From: Chitinophagales bacterium | GTDB lineage: Bacteria > Bacteroidota > Bacteroidia > Chitinophagales > LD1 | Assembly (NCBI GenBank): GCA_016786765.1 | Contig: JAEUUZ010000003.1 | Location: forward strand, 124,001-188,000 | Direction of reading: 5' to 3' | Length of the DNA: 64,000 nt | Shown here: in pieces, positions 33,849-43,263 of the stretch | Numbering within the stretch: the stretch's first letter is position 1 | Layout: each line of letters opens with the position of its first letter | Program-made: the position numbers and the translations under genes | Notes under the pieces: generated by a model | The model's database searches: none | What the model saw: the letters and a program-made list of their open reading frames with translations, nothing else | Told to the model about the DNA's origin: nothing

Positions 33849-34759
33849 TTTATCTTTTCTTTAAATAATGCAATTTGAAGTGAACGAATGAAGCGTTTTG
33901 TAAATAGAATACTGATGTCAATCTTAACAGCTTGTTTCAAACACCACAAAGCTTTGCTATATAATCCTCCCAAGTTACACTGAACGGCTGCATAAACAAA
34001 AAAGGAAGCGTTGAGGCGGTTGAGTTGTTTTCCGTATCTGTTTTTTAGGAACACATCTTTGCTGAATTTATCAATCACATAGGCTCTTTGCTTGAGTGTT
34101 TGATCAATGGTGAACCCTGAAAATGAACGTCCTTTGTGCTCAATCATGGCACTGTTGTATTCCGGTAATCGTTGTAATGGATAGTGCGCCAAAACGCGAA
34201 GCCAAAACTCGTAGTCTTCGTGCCCAGTAAGTTCGGGGTTAGTATCAAAGCGAAAAGCTTGATAAACCTCTCTTTCCAAAAACACAGCATGACACGATAA
34301 ATAATTTCCTTCTACTAAATGCGACATATCGGAGGTGATTTCCGGAAACTGAATTTTGTAATACACATCACCGTTTTCGTCTAAAATGTTGTAGAGGCTA
34401 TGAAATACTTTAACGGTAATGTTTTTGGAAATAAAATCGTTGGCTCTTTCAAAAAAAAGCGGGAATAGCACATCGTCAGAATCGAGCAGTGTGGCGTATT
34501 TTCCGTGGGCGTTTTCCAATCCGGTGTTTCTCGATTTAGCACGTTCGTAGTTTTTATCATGTTGTATAAACCGCACTTTACCGGCTTTTACAAATGGTGC
34601 AATTACGTCTTTAATGTTGTCCGTTGAACAGTTGTCAACTACAATGGTTTCAAAATCCTGAAAGGTTTGCTCCTCGAGGCATTTCAGTGTTTTTTCGATT
34701 AAGTGTGCCCTGTTGTAGGTAGGTATTATTATAGAAAACACCGGAAATTGGTTGGCCAT
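33845..34759 (-). CDS. Family 2 glycosyltransferase
   Basis: A 304-residue GT-A glycosyltransferase. The N-terminus FSIIIPTYNRAHLIEKTLKC is canonical for GT2, the metal-binding DxD region is LDSDDVLFP near residue 93, and GHEDYEFWLRVL holds the ED acid region at about 180. The C-terminus is helical and basic, perhaps for membrane association. It shares a 4-nt overlap with the next gene (SDR). Substrate unknown. Confidence 0.92.
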   Translation of the reverse strand: MANQFPVFSIIIPTYNRAHLIEKTLKCLEEQTFQDFETIVVDNCSTDNIKDVIAPFVKAGKVRFIQHDKNYERAKSRNTGLENAHGKYATLLDSDDVLFPLFFERANDFISKNITVKVFHSLYNILDENGDVYYKIQFPEITSDMSHLVEGNYLSCHAVFLEREVYQAFRFDTNPELTGHEDYEFWLRVLAHYPLQRLPEYNSAMIEHKGRSFSGFTIDQTLKQRAYVIDKFSKDVFLKNRYGKQLNRLNASFFVYAAVQCNLGGLYSKALWCLKQAVKIDISILFTKRFIRSLQIALFKEKIK

Positions 34760-34792
34760 ACATTGACAGTTTTCCTTTGTTTAGTTAAGTTT

Positions 34793-35962
34793 TTAACGCA
34801 ATAGCTGCGTGTAAATATCTAAAAGTTTTACTTCTTCTGAGCGCCAATTGAAATTTTCCTTTGCTGCACCAATTCCACTTTTCAATGTTTGGTAATTTTG
34901 AAGCATAGTTTTCACGGCTGTATCAAGGGCTTTTTCGTTGTCTTCTGCGTAGAAAACGGAGCAAGGAAAGGTTTCGTTTACTGTTTTGGTGAAGTCTTGT
35001 GGTGTAGCAATAACAGGTATTTCAGCCAGAGCGTATTCTACAAAACGATTGGAAAACCCAATTTTATGCGCTTCCCAGGTATCGCGGATGTGCATTAAAC
35101 CAATATCGGCACAACTGAGCAAGTTCACCATCTCTTTTTGGTTCGATAAATACGGATGGAAAAAAATGCGATTTTGCAATCGACTATCTGCATTCACAAG
35201 ACTCTTTACCTCCTCAAATCGGGGTTTATTGCCAATAAATACGAGTGCAATCTTTTCGTTGTTTCGGACTACATTAAAAAGAAAACGGAGTTGTTGATCA
35301 GTGTGATATATGGTACCGGAGTGGACCAGAACCAATTGTTCGTTGCTTATGCCATATAAAGCGCGGAAATAATTTTTGTTCGTTGTTACCTCAAAGTGAT
35401 TGGGATAATTGCTCACCACTAAAGGCATTTGCGCAAGTCCATTGTTGCGTTGGAGTCGGTCGGCAATGGAGGTGGTAATAGTAATTACAGCATCGGCTGC
35501 CCGAATCGCCTTCTTTTCGTTGGCAATCAGTTTATGCCAAACCAGATAGCCTTTAATTTTATTCAATAGCCCGGTGTTTGATAAGTAAAAAGGCCAACCC
35601 ACAAGGTATTCGTGAGAATCGTAGAGCAGTTTAACATTCGGCTTCATCTGTTTTACTTTCATACCAATGTACAGCATATAAAAGTCATGGCAATGTAGTA
35701 CTTGAAAGTCTTCTTTGGCTATTGTGTTGACAACGGCAGAGATGTAATCGTTAAATCCTTTTTTAAGAGGGCTGTTAAATAGCCACGAAAAAACGCGCTT
35801 AATCGTATAGCCATCGCGAAACTCCTCATGGGGCAAAGCAGCATCTTCAACCGCAAAAACAGTAACCGAGTAGCCGGCCTTCACCAAGCTGATGGCTTCC
35901 TTTTCCACTCTCGCATCCGATTTGAAAGGGTTGTCTAATAGCATTAATACTTTAATCGACAT
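34793..35962 (-). CDS. Glycosyltransferase, GT4-like
   Basis: A 389-residue GT-B glycosyltransferase. It begins MSIKVLMLLDNPFKSDARVEKEA, has HCHDFYMLYIGM and YDSHEYLVGWPF in the acceptor half, and LVHSGTIYHTDQQLRFL and KIGFSNRFVEYALAEIPVIATP in the donor half, where the E (in VEY) is the usual conserved acid. The ATG at 35962 is used; a TTG one codon before is also in frame. Overlaps the upstream GT by 11 nt. Confidence 0.9.
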   Translation of the reverse strand: MSIKVLMLLDNPFKSDARVEKEAISLVKAGYSVTVFAVEDAALPHEEFRDGYTIKRVFSWLFNSPLKKGFNDYISAVVNTIAKEDFQVLHCHDFYMLYIGMKVKQMKPNVKLLYDSHEYLVGWPFYLSNTGLLNKIKGYLVWHKLIANEKKAIRAADAVITITTSIADRLQRNNGLAQMPLVVSNYPNHFEVTTNKNYFRALYGISNEQLVLVHSGTIYHTDQQLRFLFNVVRNNEKIALVFIGNKPRFEEVKSLVNADSRLQNRIFFHPYLSNQKEMVNLLSCADIGLMHIRDTWEAHKIGFSNRFVEYALAEIPVIATPQDFTKTVNETFPCSVFYAEDNEKALDTAVKTMLQNYQTLKSGIGAAKENFNWRSEEVKLLDIYTQLLR

Positions 35963-37139
35963 CAACCGAACGATTATAAATGGTTATTAATTGTTTGCCT
36001 ATTGCCTCTTGGGAATAAAGTTCTTTCGCCTTTTTGGCAATAGTGGAGGTGTTAAAGTCTTTGTGGTTTTCTATCAAAAAGGCAAGGGCCTTCGCAAATG
36101 CCAATACATCTTTTGCTTCAGCTAAAAGACCATTAGTATCGTTAATCATTTCCGGAATTCCACCTACTCGATTGGAAAGCACAGGAAGGCCTGAGCACAA
36201 TGCCTCTGCAATGATAGTGGGCAAGTTTTCAGAATCAGAAGGATGTACTAAGAAATCGGCTTTATTAAAAATGTTTGCGATTTCCTGTTTTGTTTGTAAT
36301 CCATAAAATTGAAAGTTGATTTTTTCTAATCCATTGTCAACTGCTTTTTTTACTTCAACTAACTGAGGACCGCTTCCAATCCAATGGACATTAATTTTTC
36401 TTTCTAGCCTAAGATGAAGCTGTTTAAGGGCATCAACAAACAGCATGGGGTTTTTAGGGTATGTCCACATTGCCGCCAATACTATGTTGACCTCTTCGAT
36501 GTTGTTTTGCTTATTTGCAACGTTAAAACAATCAGCGGCAACATTGCCGACTTTCGTGATAAGTTTATTTTGAACGCCATAGCGCTCTTGCATGATTTTT
36601 CCAAGCATTTCAGAAACAGGAAGAATGGCTTTAATGGAAGTATTCGTGTACCATAACGTTACTTCATCGATTGTCCTTTTTTGTTCTTCAACAGGAAGGT
36701 TCAGTATTCCTGTTTGATAGAATGACCAATGTTCTGAAACGACTATTGGAATATGACGCGCGGCATAAACGGCTGTAACTATTTTTGTAATATGAGTGCG
36801 CACATGAATGTGCATCAAGTCGATTTTGTTCTTCTTCTTTATATATGCTATGGCTTTTTCGTAAGCTCTTTTTACTAGATAATCGTGAAGCCCAAACTTT
36901 CTAAAAGGTGTTTCTACGATTACATCATAACGCGTATAATTCTCTTCTGCGTATTCAGCGATTATGATTTTTGGGAATAGCCTATTTGTTTTTTCTATTC
37001 GAAGAGTAACAACAGATGCTTTACAAAATGCAGCAACCGACTTCACGTGCTCTTTCACAAAGATACCTAGCGTAGGATTCTTTTCATCCGGAAACCAACC
37101 GGCAACCATGAGTATATGTTTTAGTTTATTTTGAGGCAT
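35952..37139 (-). CDS. Glycosyltransferase, GT4-like
   Basis: A 395-residue GT4-type glycosyltransferase: HILMVAGWFPDEKNPTLGIFVKEH at the start, the classical EX7E-type donor site in HPSDSENLPTIIAEALCSGLPVLSNRVGGIPEMI near residues 315-350. It overlaps its neighbours on both sides (14 nt upstream, 11 nt downstream). Likely transfers one sugar from a nucleotide donor to the growing glycan; which one is not visible. Confidence 0.93.
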   Translation of the reverse strand: MPQNKLKHILMVAGWFPDEKNPTLGIFVKEHVKSVAAFCKASVVTLRIEKTNRLFPKIIIAEYAEENYTRYDVIVETPFRKFGLHDYLVKRAYEKAIAYIKKKNKIDLMHIHVRTHITKIVTAVYAARHIPIVVSEHWSFYQTGILNLPVEEQKRTIDEVTLWYTNTSIKAILPVSEMLGKIMQERYGVQNKLITKVGNVAADCFNVANKQNNIEEVNIVLAAMWTYPKNPMLFVDALKQLHLRLERKINVHWIGSGPQLVEVKKAVDNGLEKINFQFYGLQTKQEIANIFNKADFLVHPSDSENLPTIIAEALCSGLPVLSNRVGGIPEMINDTNGLLAEAKDVLAFAKALAFLIENHKDFNTSTIAKKAKELYSQEAIGKQLITIYNRSVDVD

Positions 37140-38202
37140 ATACTTTTATTGTTAACGCAGCAATTGTTTTCCACGACAGCTTGCTTGATGTAAGGGCGAA
37201 AGCATTTTCTGTAAGACCATTTATTGCAGTTGTGTTTTCCAAGCTCCATTTCATTTTTTCGTATAATGAACGAGCATCTTTAGGGGGCACAAGAATGCCT
37301 GAAACATTGTTTTCCACCACTTCTGGTAATGCGCCAACTGCAGATGCAATTACCAATACTTTATAGCTATATGCAATTGGAATTACACCACTTTGTGTTG
37401 CATCTGTATAGGGTAAAACAGTACAGAACGCTTTTTGAAACAGCTCGTCTATTTCTTCTTCTGTTATTCTTTTGTTGCGAATTTCAAATTGTTCAGGATG
37501 TAGAATGCGAGATGTGTATTTTTCTATATCCTCACCCTTTCCAGCAATCACAAATCGAGCGTTCTTGTTTTCTTCTGAAAGTAAATTTGCCGCTTCAATA
37601 AAATAATTCAACCCTTTGTAGGGCCAAATTCTTCCGAAAAACAAAAAAAGACATTGTTCTTTCGGATAGGTTTCGTTGCGCCAAGCTTTATATAGACCTA
37701 AGTGGCCATGGGGTATTACGGTTACACAATGTTCGCTAAAACCAAAATTGTATACAGTTTCTTTTTTAAGAATTTCGCCATGAACAATTACCTTATCCGT
37801 AAATCTATTGATCATTGAATTGTTCCACGGATTGGGAGCACTTACCACATCACCACTATGTGTGGAAGGGTCATGAATAGTATTAACGAGTATTTTCCCT
37901 CGAGTGAAAGGCAATAGCCACCAAAAGTTCTTAAGCCCATGCGATTGGATGTGGATTACATCCGGATTGTGTTTTCGAATAATTTTTGCAATGCCATAAA
38001 ACATAGCAAAGTTGTCGCGAATACTTTTATAGTCTACTAGTTTGAAGGGTTCAAACGTTACGTTTTTATTAATTAAGTGTTTGTGTTTTTCACTAATTCT
38101 ATTTTCCGGTAACGAAAGTACCACATTACATAGATTGGCCAATTCATTCGCCAGCTCAATGGTGTATTCGTAAAAGTTAGCAGAAAATAAATAGACGGTC
38201 AT
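37126..38202 (-). CDS. Glycosyltransferase, GT4-like
   Basis: A 358-residue GT4-type glycosyltransferase. Seen are HIQSHGLKNFW, VIPHGHLGLYKAW and LFLFFGRIWPYKGLNYFIEAA, and the donor region PYTDATQSGVIPIAYSYKVLVIASAVGALPEVV. In the last, the usual Glu of the EX7E motif is replaced by Gln-Ser (TQSGV), as in some members of this family. It overlaps the acyltransferase gene by 4 nt (ATGA). Confidence 0.92.
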   Translation of the reverse strand: MTVYLFSANFYEYTIELANELANLCNVVLSLPENRISEKHKHLINKNVTFEPFKLVDYKSIRDNFAMFYGIAKIIRKHNPDVIHIQSHGLKNFWWLLPFTRGKILVNTIHDPSTHSGDVVSAPNPWNNSMINRFTDKVIVHGEILKKETVYNFGFSEHCVTVIPHGHLGLYKAWRNETYPKEQCLFLFFGRIWPYKGLNYFIEAANLLSEENKNARFVIAGKGEDIEKYTSRILHPEQFEIRNKRITEEEIDELFQKAFCTVLPYTDATQSGVIPIAYSYKVLVIASAVGALPEVVENNVSGILVPPKDARSLYEKMKWSLENTTAINGLTENAFALTSSKLSWKTIAALTIKVYASK

Positions 38203-39227
38203 GAATAAGAAAATCGATTTTTAAGTTTGTTAATAGGTGTTTCGATAACATACCACGACAAAGAAGACACCATCAAGGTAACCGCTAAGTAAATTACGAA
38301 CTTTATAAACTCATTCGCGGGAAGTTGTAATCCTACAAATTTGAGGAAAAAGGGCAATAGCCATTGCATTAGATTGTGATACAAGTAGATGCCGTAGCTT
38401 ATTTTTCCAATGTAAATTACTGCAGCATTCTCAACAAATGGTTTTGGCCAGCCGTTAAAGCCAACTACAAACTGATTGACAATAAAGAAGCACAGACAGT
38501 GAAAAACACAAATACCAAAGCTAGTTTCCATAACAAAAAAGGATGCAACAAAACCAATGGCTGTTATCGCTTGAAGCCAATACAACTTGGCGATTTTCTG
38601 CCAATTCGTTTTTTCATAACTGTACAGATAAGCTAACAATCCACCCCAGCCGAAGGCGTCAACCTTTGCAATCATCAAAACCCCACCAAGTGGTGAAGCC
38701 TGAGATAGAAAAACCTGTGAAATCAAGCCTAAAAGAATAGTAGAAATAAAAAAGGTTTTGAGGTGTTTGAATGGGACAAGGAAAAGAAGAATCGGCCAAA
38801 CTAAATAAAACTGCTCTTCAACACAGAGCGACCAAAGGTGACTTAATCCATTACTAAACTTACCGTTTAAAAAATACAAAATATTACTGCTATACAGCGC
38901 ATGCCAAAGGATTTCGTTTCTCACTTCCTGAAAGTTTAAAGCAAACAAAAACAAGAGAAGTAAATAATAAATTGGAAATATGCGAAGTGTTCTTCTCGCA
39001 TAAAACAGCTTGAAGGCGTTGGGCAGCGTCTGCTTTTTGTTATCGATTTTTTCTTTTTCTGCGAGTAATATTTTAGTAATCAAAAAGCCACTTAACACAA
39101 AAAAAACAGAAACCCCTAAAGAGCCTAAATGCGCTTGTTGGAATATATCAACAGAGGGCAACCAATGGTAAAGAAAAACCATAGTTACAGCCATTGCCCT
39201 TAAGCTATCTATTTGTTTGAAATGCAT
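38199..39227 (-). CDS. Acyltransferase 3 family membrane O-acyltransferase
   Basis: A 342-residue polytopic protein with about ten membrane segments. The N-terminus QIDSLRAMAVTMVFLYHWLPS, with the conserved R and H, and GSLGVSVFFVLSGFLIT, and SLCVEEQFYLVWPIL are hallmarks of acyltransferase 3, such as OafA. These proteins add acetyl or similar groups to surface sugars at the membrane. No SGNH domain is fused. ATGA overlap with the next GT. Confidence 0.94.
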   Translation of the reverse strand: MHFKQIDSLRAMAVTMVFLYHWLPSVDIFQQAHLGSLGVSVFFVLSGFLITKILLAEKEKIDNKKQTLPNAFKLFYARRTLRIFPIYYLLLLFLFALNFQEVRNEILWHALYSSNILYFLNGKFSNGLSHLWSLCVEEQFYLVWPILLFLVPFKHLKTFFISTILLGLISQVFLSQASPLGGVLMIAKVDAFGWGGLLAYLYSYEKTNWQKIAKLYWLQAITAIGFVASFFVMETSFGICVFHCLCFFIVNQFVVGFNGWPKPFVENAAVIYIGKISYGIYLYHNLMQWLLPFFLKFVGLQLPANEFIKFVIYLAVTLMVSSLSWYVIETPINKLKNRFSYS

Positions 39228-39229
39228 GC

Positions 39230-40153
39230 TTAGGCAAAGAGTTCTTCTTTTATCAAAATTTTAAACAAGGAAAGGTTTTTCTCTTTAAGCGAAACATATC
39301 TCATCAAGTGCTTAATATACTCCGTTTTATTTTTTTCTGCTTTGTATAACTGCATTAGTCGATGGTGATAGAAAGAAAGACGCTCTTTTAGTTCGATTGC
39401 ATATCGACTATGGTTTTTTTCGTCAGCAGCAATTGCATTAAAAATAGCCACCATGGTTTTAACTTGTTTGATTTCGCCAATGCTATTGTAAACGCCCCCT
39501 TGATTGATTCGGTAGGCCGACATCACATCCGGCATGCCGCCCCATTTACCCTTTTCTGCAATCAGAAAAGCAAGTAATCGATCGTATGGAGCTGCTGTGA
39601 AATAAGCAGGAGGCGAACACACACACTCGCTTAAAAAAACGAAACTATTGGTGTGGCCAATCGAAGATGTTTTTGCGGTTACTAAATCGCGCTGATTAAT
39701 TTCCGTTTCTATTGGCTCTTTTAAAAATAAGCGCACGAATTGGCCCTCTTCATCCACAATTGCGGTGTTATGGAAACAGCCGGTATATTCGTGATGTTGA
39801 ATCAAAAAGTCGACTTGTTTTTGAAGCTTATGCGAGTCGGTCCAGAAGTCATCGCCCTCTAAGTAAGCAATATATTTACCGGAGGCTTCTCTCAATAAAT
39901 CCAAGAAATTGTTGGCCGCGCCTTTATTGGCTTCTTGGAGCAAGAGTCTACACTGATCTCCATAGCGAAATTGATATTCTTTCAGAATTTCAATTGTTCC
40001 GTCTTTCGAGCAATCGTCAGCTATAATAACCTCAAAGGAATATGTTGTTTGCTGGTTGAAAATGCTTTCTAGGGCTGCGCGAACATATTTTGCATGATTG
40101 TATGTGATTACGCAAACCGAAATTAAAAAAGGGCTCTTATTTTCCTTTTTCAC
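39230..40153 (-). CDS. Family 2 glycosyltransferase
   Basis: A 307-residue GT-A enzyme: CVITYNHAKYVRAALESIF, then EVIIADDCSKDGT, and the metal site AYLEGDDFWTD near residue 97. The remaining part has the usual acceptor helix region and a helical C-terminus (HLMRYVSLKEKNL). It starts at a GTG that overlaps the methyltransferase stop by 17 nt. Sugar specificity unknown. Confidence 0.92.
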   Translation of the reverse strand: MKKENKSPFLISVCVITYNHAKYVRAALESIFNQQTTYSFEVIIADDCSKDGTIEILKEYQFRYGDQCRLLLQEANKGAANNFLDLLREASGKYIAYLEGDDFWTDSHKLQKQVDFLIQHHEYTGCFHNTAIVDEEGQFVRLFLKEPIETEINQRDLVTAKTSSIGHTNSFVFLSECVCSPPAYFTAAPYDRLLAFLIAEKGKWGGMPDVMSAYRINQGGVYNSIGEIKQVKTMVAIFNAIAADEKNHSRYAIELKERLSFYHHRLMQLYKAEKNKTEYIKHLMRYVSLKEKNLSLFKILIKEELFA

Positions 40154-40883
40154 ACATTAGAAATATGCTTGAACAAAGATCGGGGTATTGTTGTCCCAAC
40201 TCGTAGCAACCGTCTAAATATTCTTTGGAAATGATATCGGTTTGAAGCAATCTGTCCCACTGAAAATTGGCCAATGCTTTGAAGAAAATACCAGATCTGT
40301 AAACAACATTTAGTCCTGCCGCTTTAGCATCTCGCTCTAGTGTGTCTAGTGTATATGTAATGTTGTGACCGTGCTCTTTCTCGGCAGGTGTTACTGCTGC
40401 GTTGTGTGTGATGAGTCCCATTTTCACGGCAATTTGTCGAGATGGAGCATTGGCATTGGGGCAAACTAAAAAGAAGCGACCATTCTCCGACAACCACTCA
40501 TCGTTTATTCTTTTCAATACTTTAACGGGGTCGTCAATATGTTCCAATACGTGCGTTAAAACAATGTTGTCATATTTTCGAGGTAATTCAACGGTTTCAA
40601 ACAAACTGTTCACAAAATTCACTTTGTCGCCAAATTTTTCTTTGGCAATGGCAATGGCTTCTGTAGAGGCTTCAACACAAGTAACATCGTCAAAATGCTC
40701 AAGGAATCTTCTTGTGAAATCCCCTTTAAAACTGCCTAGCTCTAAGAAACTTCCTTTATTAAAGAAAGGCACAAACGATCGGAGCATATACGGGTGCATC
40801 ACATCAAAGTCGAAACCATAGGCGTACTTATGGTCTGACGTGTCTTTCAGTTCTTTGTTGTAGTCTCGGTTGTTTGTCATCAT
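40137..40883 (-). CDS. Class I SAM-dependent methyltransferase
   Basis: A 248-residue methyltransferase of the Methyltransf_11/23 type. Motif I is FLELGSFKGDFTRRFLEHF, motif II VTCVEAST, and the post-motif region NIVLTHVLEHIDDPVKVLKRI. It probably O- or C-methylates a sugar of the glycan or a nucleotide sugar. The start MM has two adjacent ATGs; it overlaps the GNAT gene by 4 nt (ATGA). Confidence 0.9.
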   Translation of the reverse strand: MMTNNRDYNKELKDTSDHKYAYGFDFDVMHPYMLRSFVPFFNKGSFLELGSFKGDFTRRFLEHFDDVTCVEASTEAIAIAKEKFGDKVNFVNSLFETVELPRKYDNIVLTHVLEHIDDPVKVLKRINDEWLSENGRFFLVCPNANAPSRQIAVKMGLITHNAAVTPAEKEHGHNITYTLDTLERDAKAAGLNVVYRSGIFFKALANFQWDRLLQTDIISKEYLDGCYELGQQYPDLCSSIFLMCEKGK

Positions 40884-41317
40884 ATCTGTTTTGTCATTAT
40901 AAAATAATCTTCTTTTGAACCACTAACGCTAAAGCCATATTTTTTATAAAGCGCTTGAGCTTTAGTGTTGGTGGAGGCTACTTCCAAAGAAACACTTTTT
41001 AATTGCTTTTCGGCAGCAAATTTAATGCATTTATCCAATAAAATAGAAGCGATACCTTTTCCTTGATGTCCGACAACAACACTTACATTAGTGATATAGG
41101 CTGTTTCGGTTGCTACATTAAAATAAGCATTCACCATTCCAACCAGTTGGTTTTCTTCCCATGCCTCAAAATTTACGGCTTTTTCGACAAGCTTTGCACA
41201 GTACTCCTCAATGTTTACGCGAGTTGTTAGTGCGGAAATGAAACTCGCTTCGCACTGTGCAAAGTGGTTCCGATATTGATTTACGTCACCAACGTTTTGG
41301 GTGTATTGGATTAACAT
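40880..41317 (-). CDS. GNAT family N-acetyltransferase
   Basis: A 145-residue acetyltransferase. The acetyl-CoA-binding block VVVGHQGKGIASILLDKCIKFA (motif A, Q/RxxGxG/A) and the C-terminal ALYKKYGFSVSG (motif B) are clear. The presence of the DegT aminotransferase in the same cluster suggests it may acetylate the amino sugar. It begins directly after the stop of the beta-propeller gene (TAA-ATG). Confidence 0.88.
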   Translation of the reverse strand: MLIQYTQNVGDVNQYRNHFAQCEASFISALTTRVNIEEYCAKLVEKAVNFEAWEENQLVGMVNAYFNVATETAYITNVSVVVGHQGKGIASILLDKCIKFAAEKQLKSVSLEVASTNTKAQALYKKYGFSVSGSKEDYFIMTKQI

Positions 41318-42283
41318 TTAGGCTTCCGTTTTTTCCAGTTGAGCAACTCCGAATCCATACTTGCCAAATTCGTTTCCATTGTAAAGCAGATAAACGTTTC
41401 CGTGCCATTCAAAGATATGCGGATAACACATCATGTCGGCATCCCATGCCGCTGTTGGCCCCAATGTAATGCCGGAGTGGGCATCATCGCGCGTCCACTG
41501 GATTAGATCATCCGAGTAGGCATACCCTAGCCGATATCCGTTCTTGGGATTCGTTCGAAAATCTTTTGCCTCCCGAAAGCAAAAATACATGTGATAGCGA
41601 TTCCCTATTTTCAATACTGTTGGTAAAGCTTGGCACTCATCGGCATTCAATTCATCTGCAATAATTTGTTTACCGTCTCTTTTCCAATTTACATTGTCGG
41701 CAGAGGTGGCATGCGCAATTTTATATACTCTTGCAGGAGGCTCTATACCATCACTCTCAATCCATTTTGTGCCATAGATATACCACATGTGAAAAAGACC
41801 ATCATAATACTTTACAAAAGAATCACCCACCAATAGCGGTTCGTAAAGGCTGGAACTAAATACTGGACCATGACCCACTTTCTGGAACGTTTTTCCTTCG
41901 TCTGTGCTCAACGCCAACCCTGTTGACGTTTCCACCGAAACCGATTTTCTTCTGCTCCATCCACAAGTATAGGCAAGAAGTTGGTCGTCTTTTTTCAAAA
42001 TATTGATGGGGAAGATGCCGTGTTCATCGAACGTTCCCAATTCACCTAAGGGAATTACTTCGTGTTCGGAAACAGCGAGAACGTTAAACGATTTGTCCAT
42101 ATCTACATAAGCGATATGGCTGAAAAATTTATTGTTTATTGGGTCGCGTTTGCGGGTCGAAAAATAAATCCGCACGAAGTCGTCAAACACCAACGTTTGC
42201 GGAGATTGCGCAAAGTTGAGCGGTTCACCGTTAACGAGGTGCGCTTCCGGACGGAAGATGTTTCCCAGTTTATTCCATTTCAT
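41318..42283 (-). CDS. Beta-propeller glycosidase-like protein (GH43/GH32-type fold), copy 1
   Basis: A 321-residue cytoplasmic-looking protein beginning MKWNKLGNIFRPEAHL, with no signal peptide. It carries repeated beta-propeller blades of the GH32/GH43/GH130 kind: GLALSTDEGKTFQKVGHGPV, MWYIYGTKWI, KIAHATSADNVNWK, YHMYFCFREA and YAYSDDLIQWTRDD. It is a paralog of the next gene upstream (42294). An in-frame extension to 42325 would overlap the neighbour, so the ATG at 42283 is taken. Proteins like this appear in polysaccharide loci with no proven role; they may be glycosidases, phosphorylases or sugar-binding scaffolds. Confidence 0.78.
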   Translation of the reverse strand: MKWNKLGNIFRPEAHLVNGEPLNFAQSPQTLVFDDFVRIYFSTRKRDPINNKFFSHIAYVDMDKSFNVLAVSEHEVIPLGELGTFDEHGIFPINILKKDDQLLAYTCGWSRRKSVSVETSTGLALSTDEGKTFQKVGHGPVFSSSLYEPLLVGDSFVKYYDGLFHMWYIYGTKWIESDGIEPPARVYKIAHATSADNVNWKRDGKQIIADELNADECQALPTVLKIGNRYHMYFCFREAKDFRTNPKNGYRLGYAYSDDLIQWTRDDAHSGITLGPTAAWDADMMCYPHIFEWHGNVYLLYNGNEFGKYGFGVAQLEKTEA

Positions 42284-42293
42284 TCTTTCAGAT

Positions 42294-43253
42294 TTATAGT
42301 TCTCCTTCAAGTTCAGCAATACCAAAGCCTTGGCGACCCACCTGGTTGCCTAAATAAAGCATATATATTTTTTTGTTCAATTCAAAAACATGCGGGTAGC
42401 TAATCATTTCCGAATCCCAACCTTCTTCCGAAACATCAATGCCCACTTTGCTATCGTCTCTAGTCCAATTTACCAGATCGTTGGAATAGGCATAACCAAT
42501 GCGGTAGCCGTTTTTGTGGCTTCTGTATTCCGTGCTAAATCGATAACAGAAAAACATGTGATACTTGCCGTTTTTATAAAACACATCGGGACTTGCCTGC
42601 GCTTCATCTTCTTCAACACGGCTAGGAATTAGATCTTTGTTGGCTTTTATCCAATTTATTCCATCGTCTGATGTAGCCATTCTGATTTTATATACCGGCT
42701 CAGGTTTTCCATTATCCATTACCCACTTTCTTCCTGCAATATAAAAGAGATACCATTTGTCGTTGAACCTTCTGATTTTAGGGCCACTCAGAATGAACGG
42801 TTCATCAGAACTGTACGATAAAATTGGACCATCACCTAGGCGCTCAAATGTTTTTCCTTCATTTTTGCTCACCGCCATACCTATGGCCACATTAAACGGA
42901 ACCGATTCGCAGCGCGTCCAGCCGGCATAGTAGGCTCGGTATTCATCATTGTGTTTCACCACCGAAACCGGGTAAGTTCCAAACTCATCGAAAGTGCCCA
43001 GTTTGCCTAACGATAATATCGGACTGTCGGCCAATCGTTGGTTTTCAAACAAATTGTTTTTGTCTAAATCCACATAGCTGCTGTAACTTACATATTGTCC
43101 GTTCGCATCGGCCTTTGGTCTACACGAAAAGTAAACGCGAATAAAATTATCGAACGGAAGCACACAAGGCGCTTGTGCAAACTCTTGTAGCCATTCTCGT
43201 TGTTCTGCTTTTTGCGGGGAAAACAATAACCCCAGTTTTTTCCATTTAAACAT
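42294..43253 (-). CDS. Beta-propeller glycosidase-like protein (GH43/GH32-type fold), copy 2
   Basis: A 319-residue paralog of the gene at 41318: MFKWKKLGLLFSPQ, LGTFDEFGTYPVS, GMAVSKNEGKTFERLGDGPI, WYLFYIAGRKWVMDNG, YHMFFCYRF and YAYSNDLVNWTRDD follow the same order. No signal peptide is present, which is unusual for glycosidases acting outside the cell. Paired acidic residues (for example EEDEAQASPD and WDSEMISYPH) sit where GH43-like enzymes place theirs, but I cannot prove catalysis. The two genes are 10 nt apart, the result of an old duplication. Confidence 0.78.
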   Translation of the reverse strand: MFKWKKLGLLFSPQKAEQREWLQEFAQAPCVLPFDNFIRVYFSCRPKADANGQYVSYSSYVDLDKNNLFENQRLADSPILSLGKLGTFDEFGTYPVSVVKHNDEYRAYYAGWTRCESVPFNVAIGMAVSKNEGKTFERLGDGPILSYSSDEPFILSGPKIRRFNDKWYLFYIAGRKWVMDNGKPEPVYKIRMATSDDGINWIKANKDLIPSRVEEDEAQASPDVFYKNGKYHMFFCYRFSTEYRSHKNGYRIGYAYSNDLVNWTRDDSKVGIDVSEEGWDSEMISYPHVFELNKKIYMLYLGNQVGRQGFGIAELEGEL

Positions 43254-43263
43254 AGCGCTGCAT

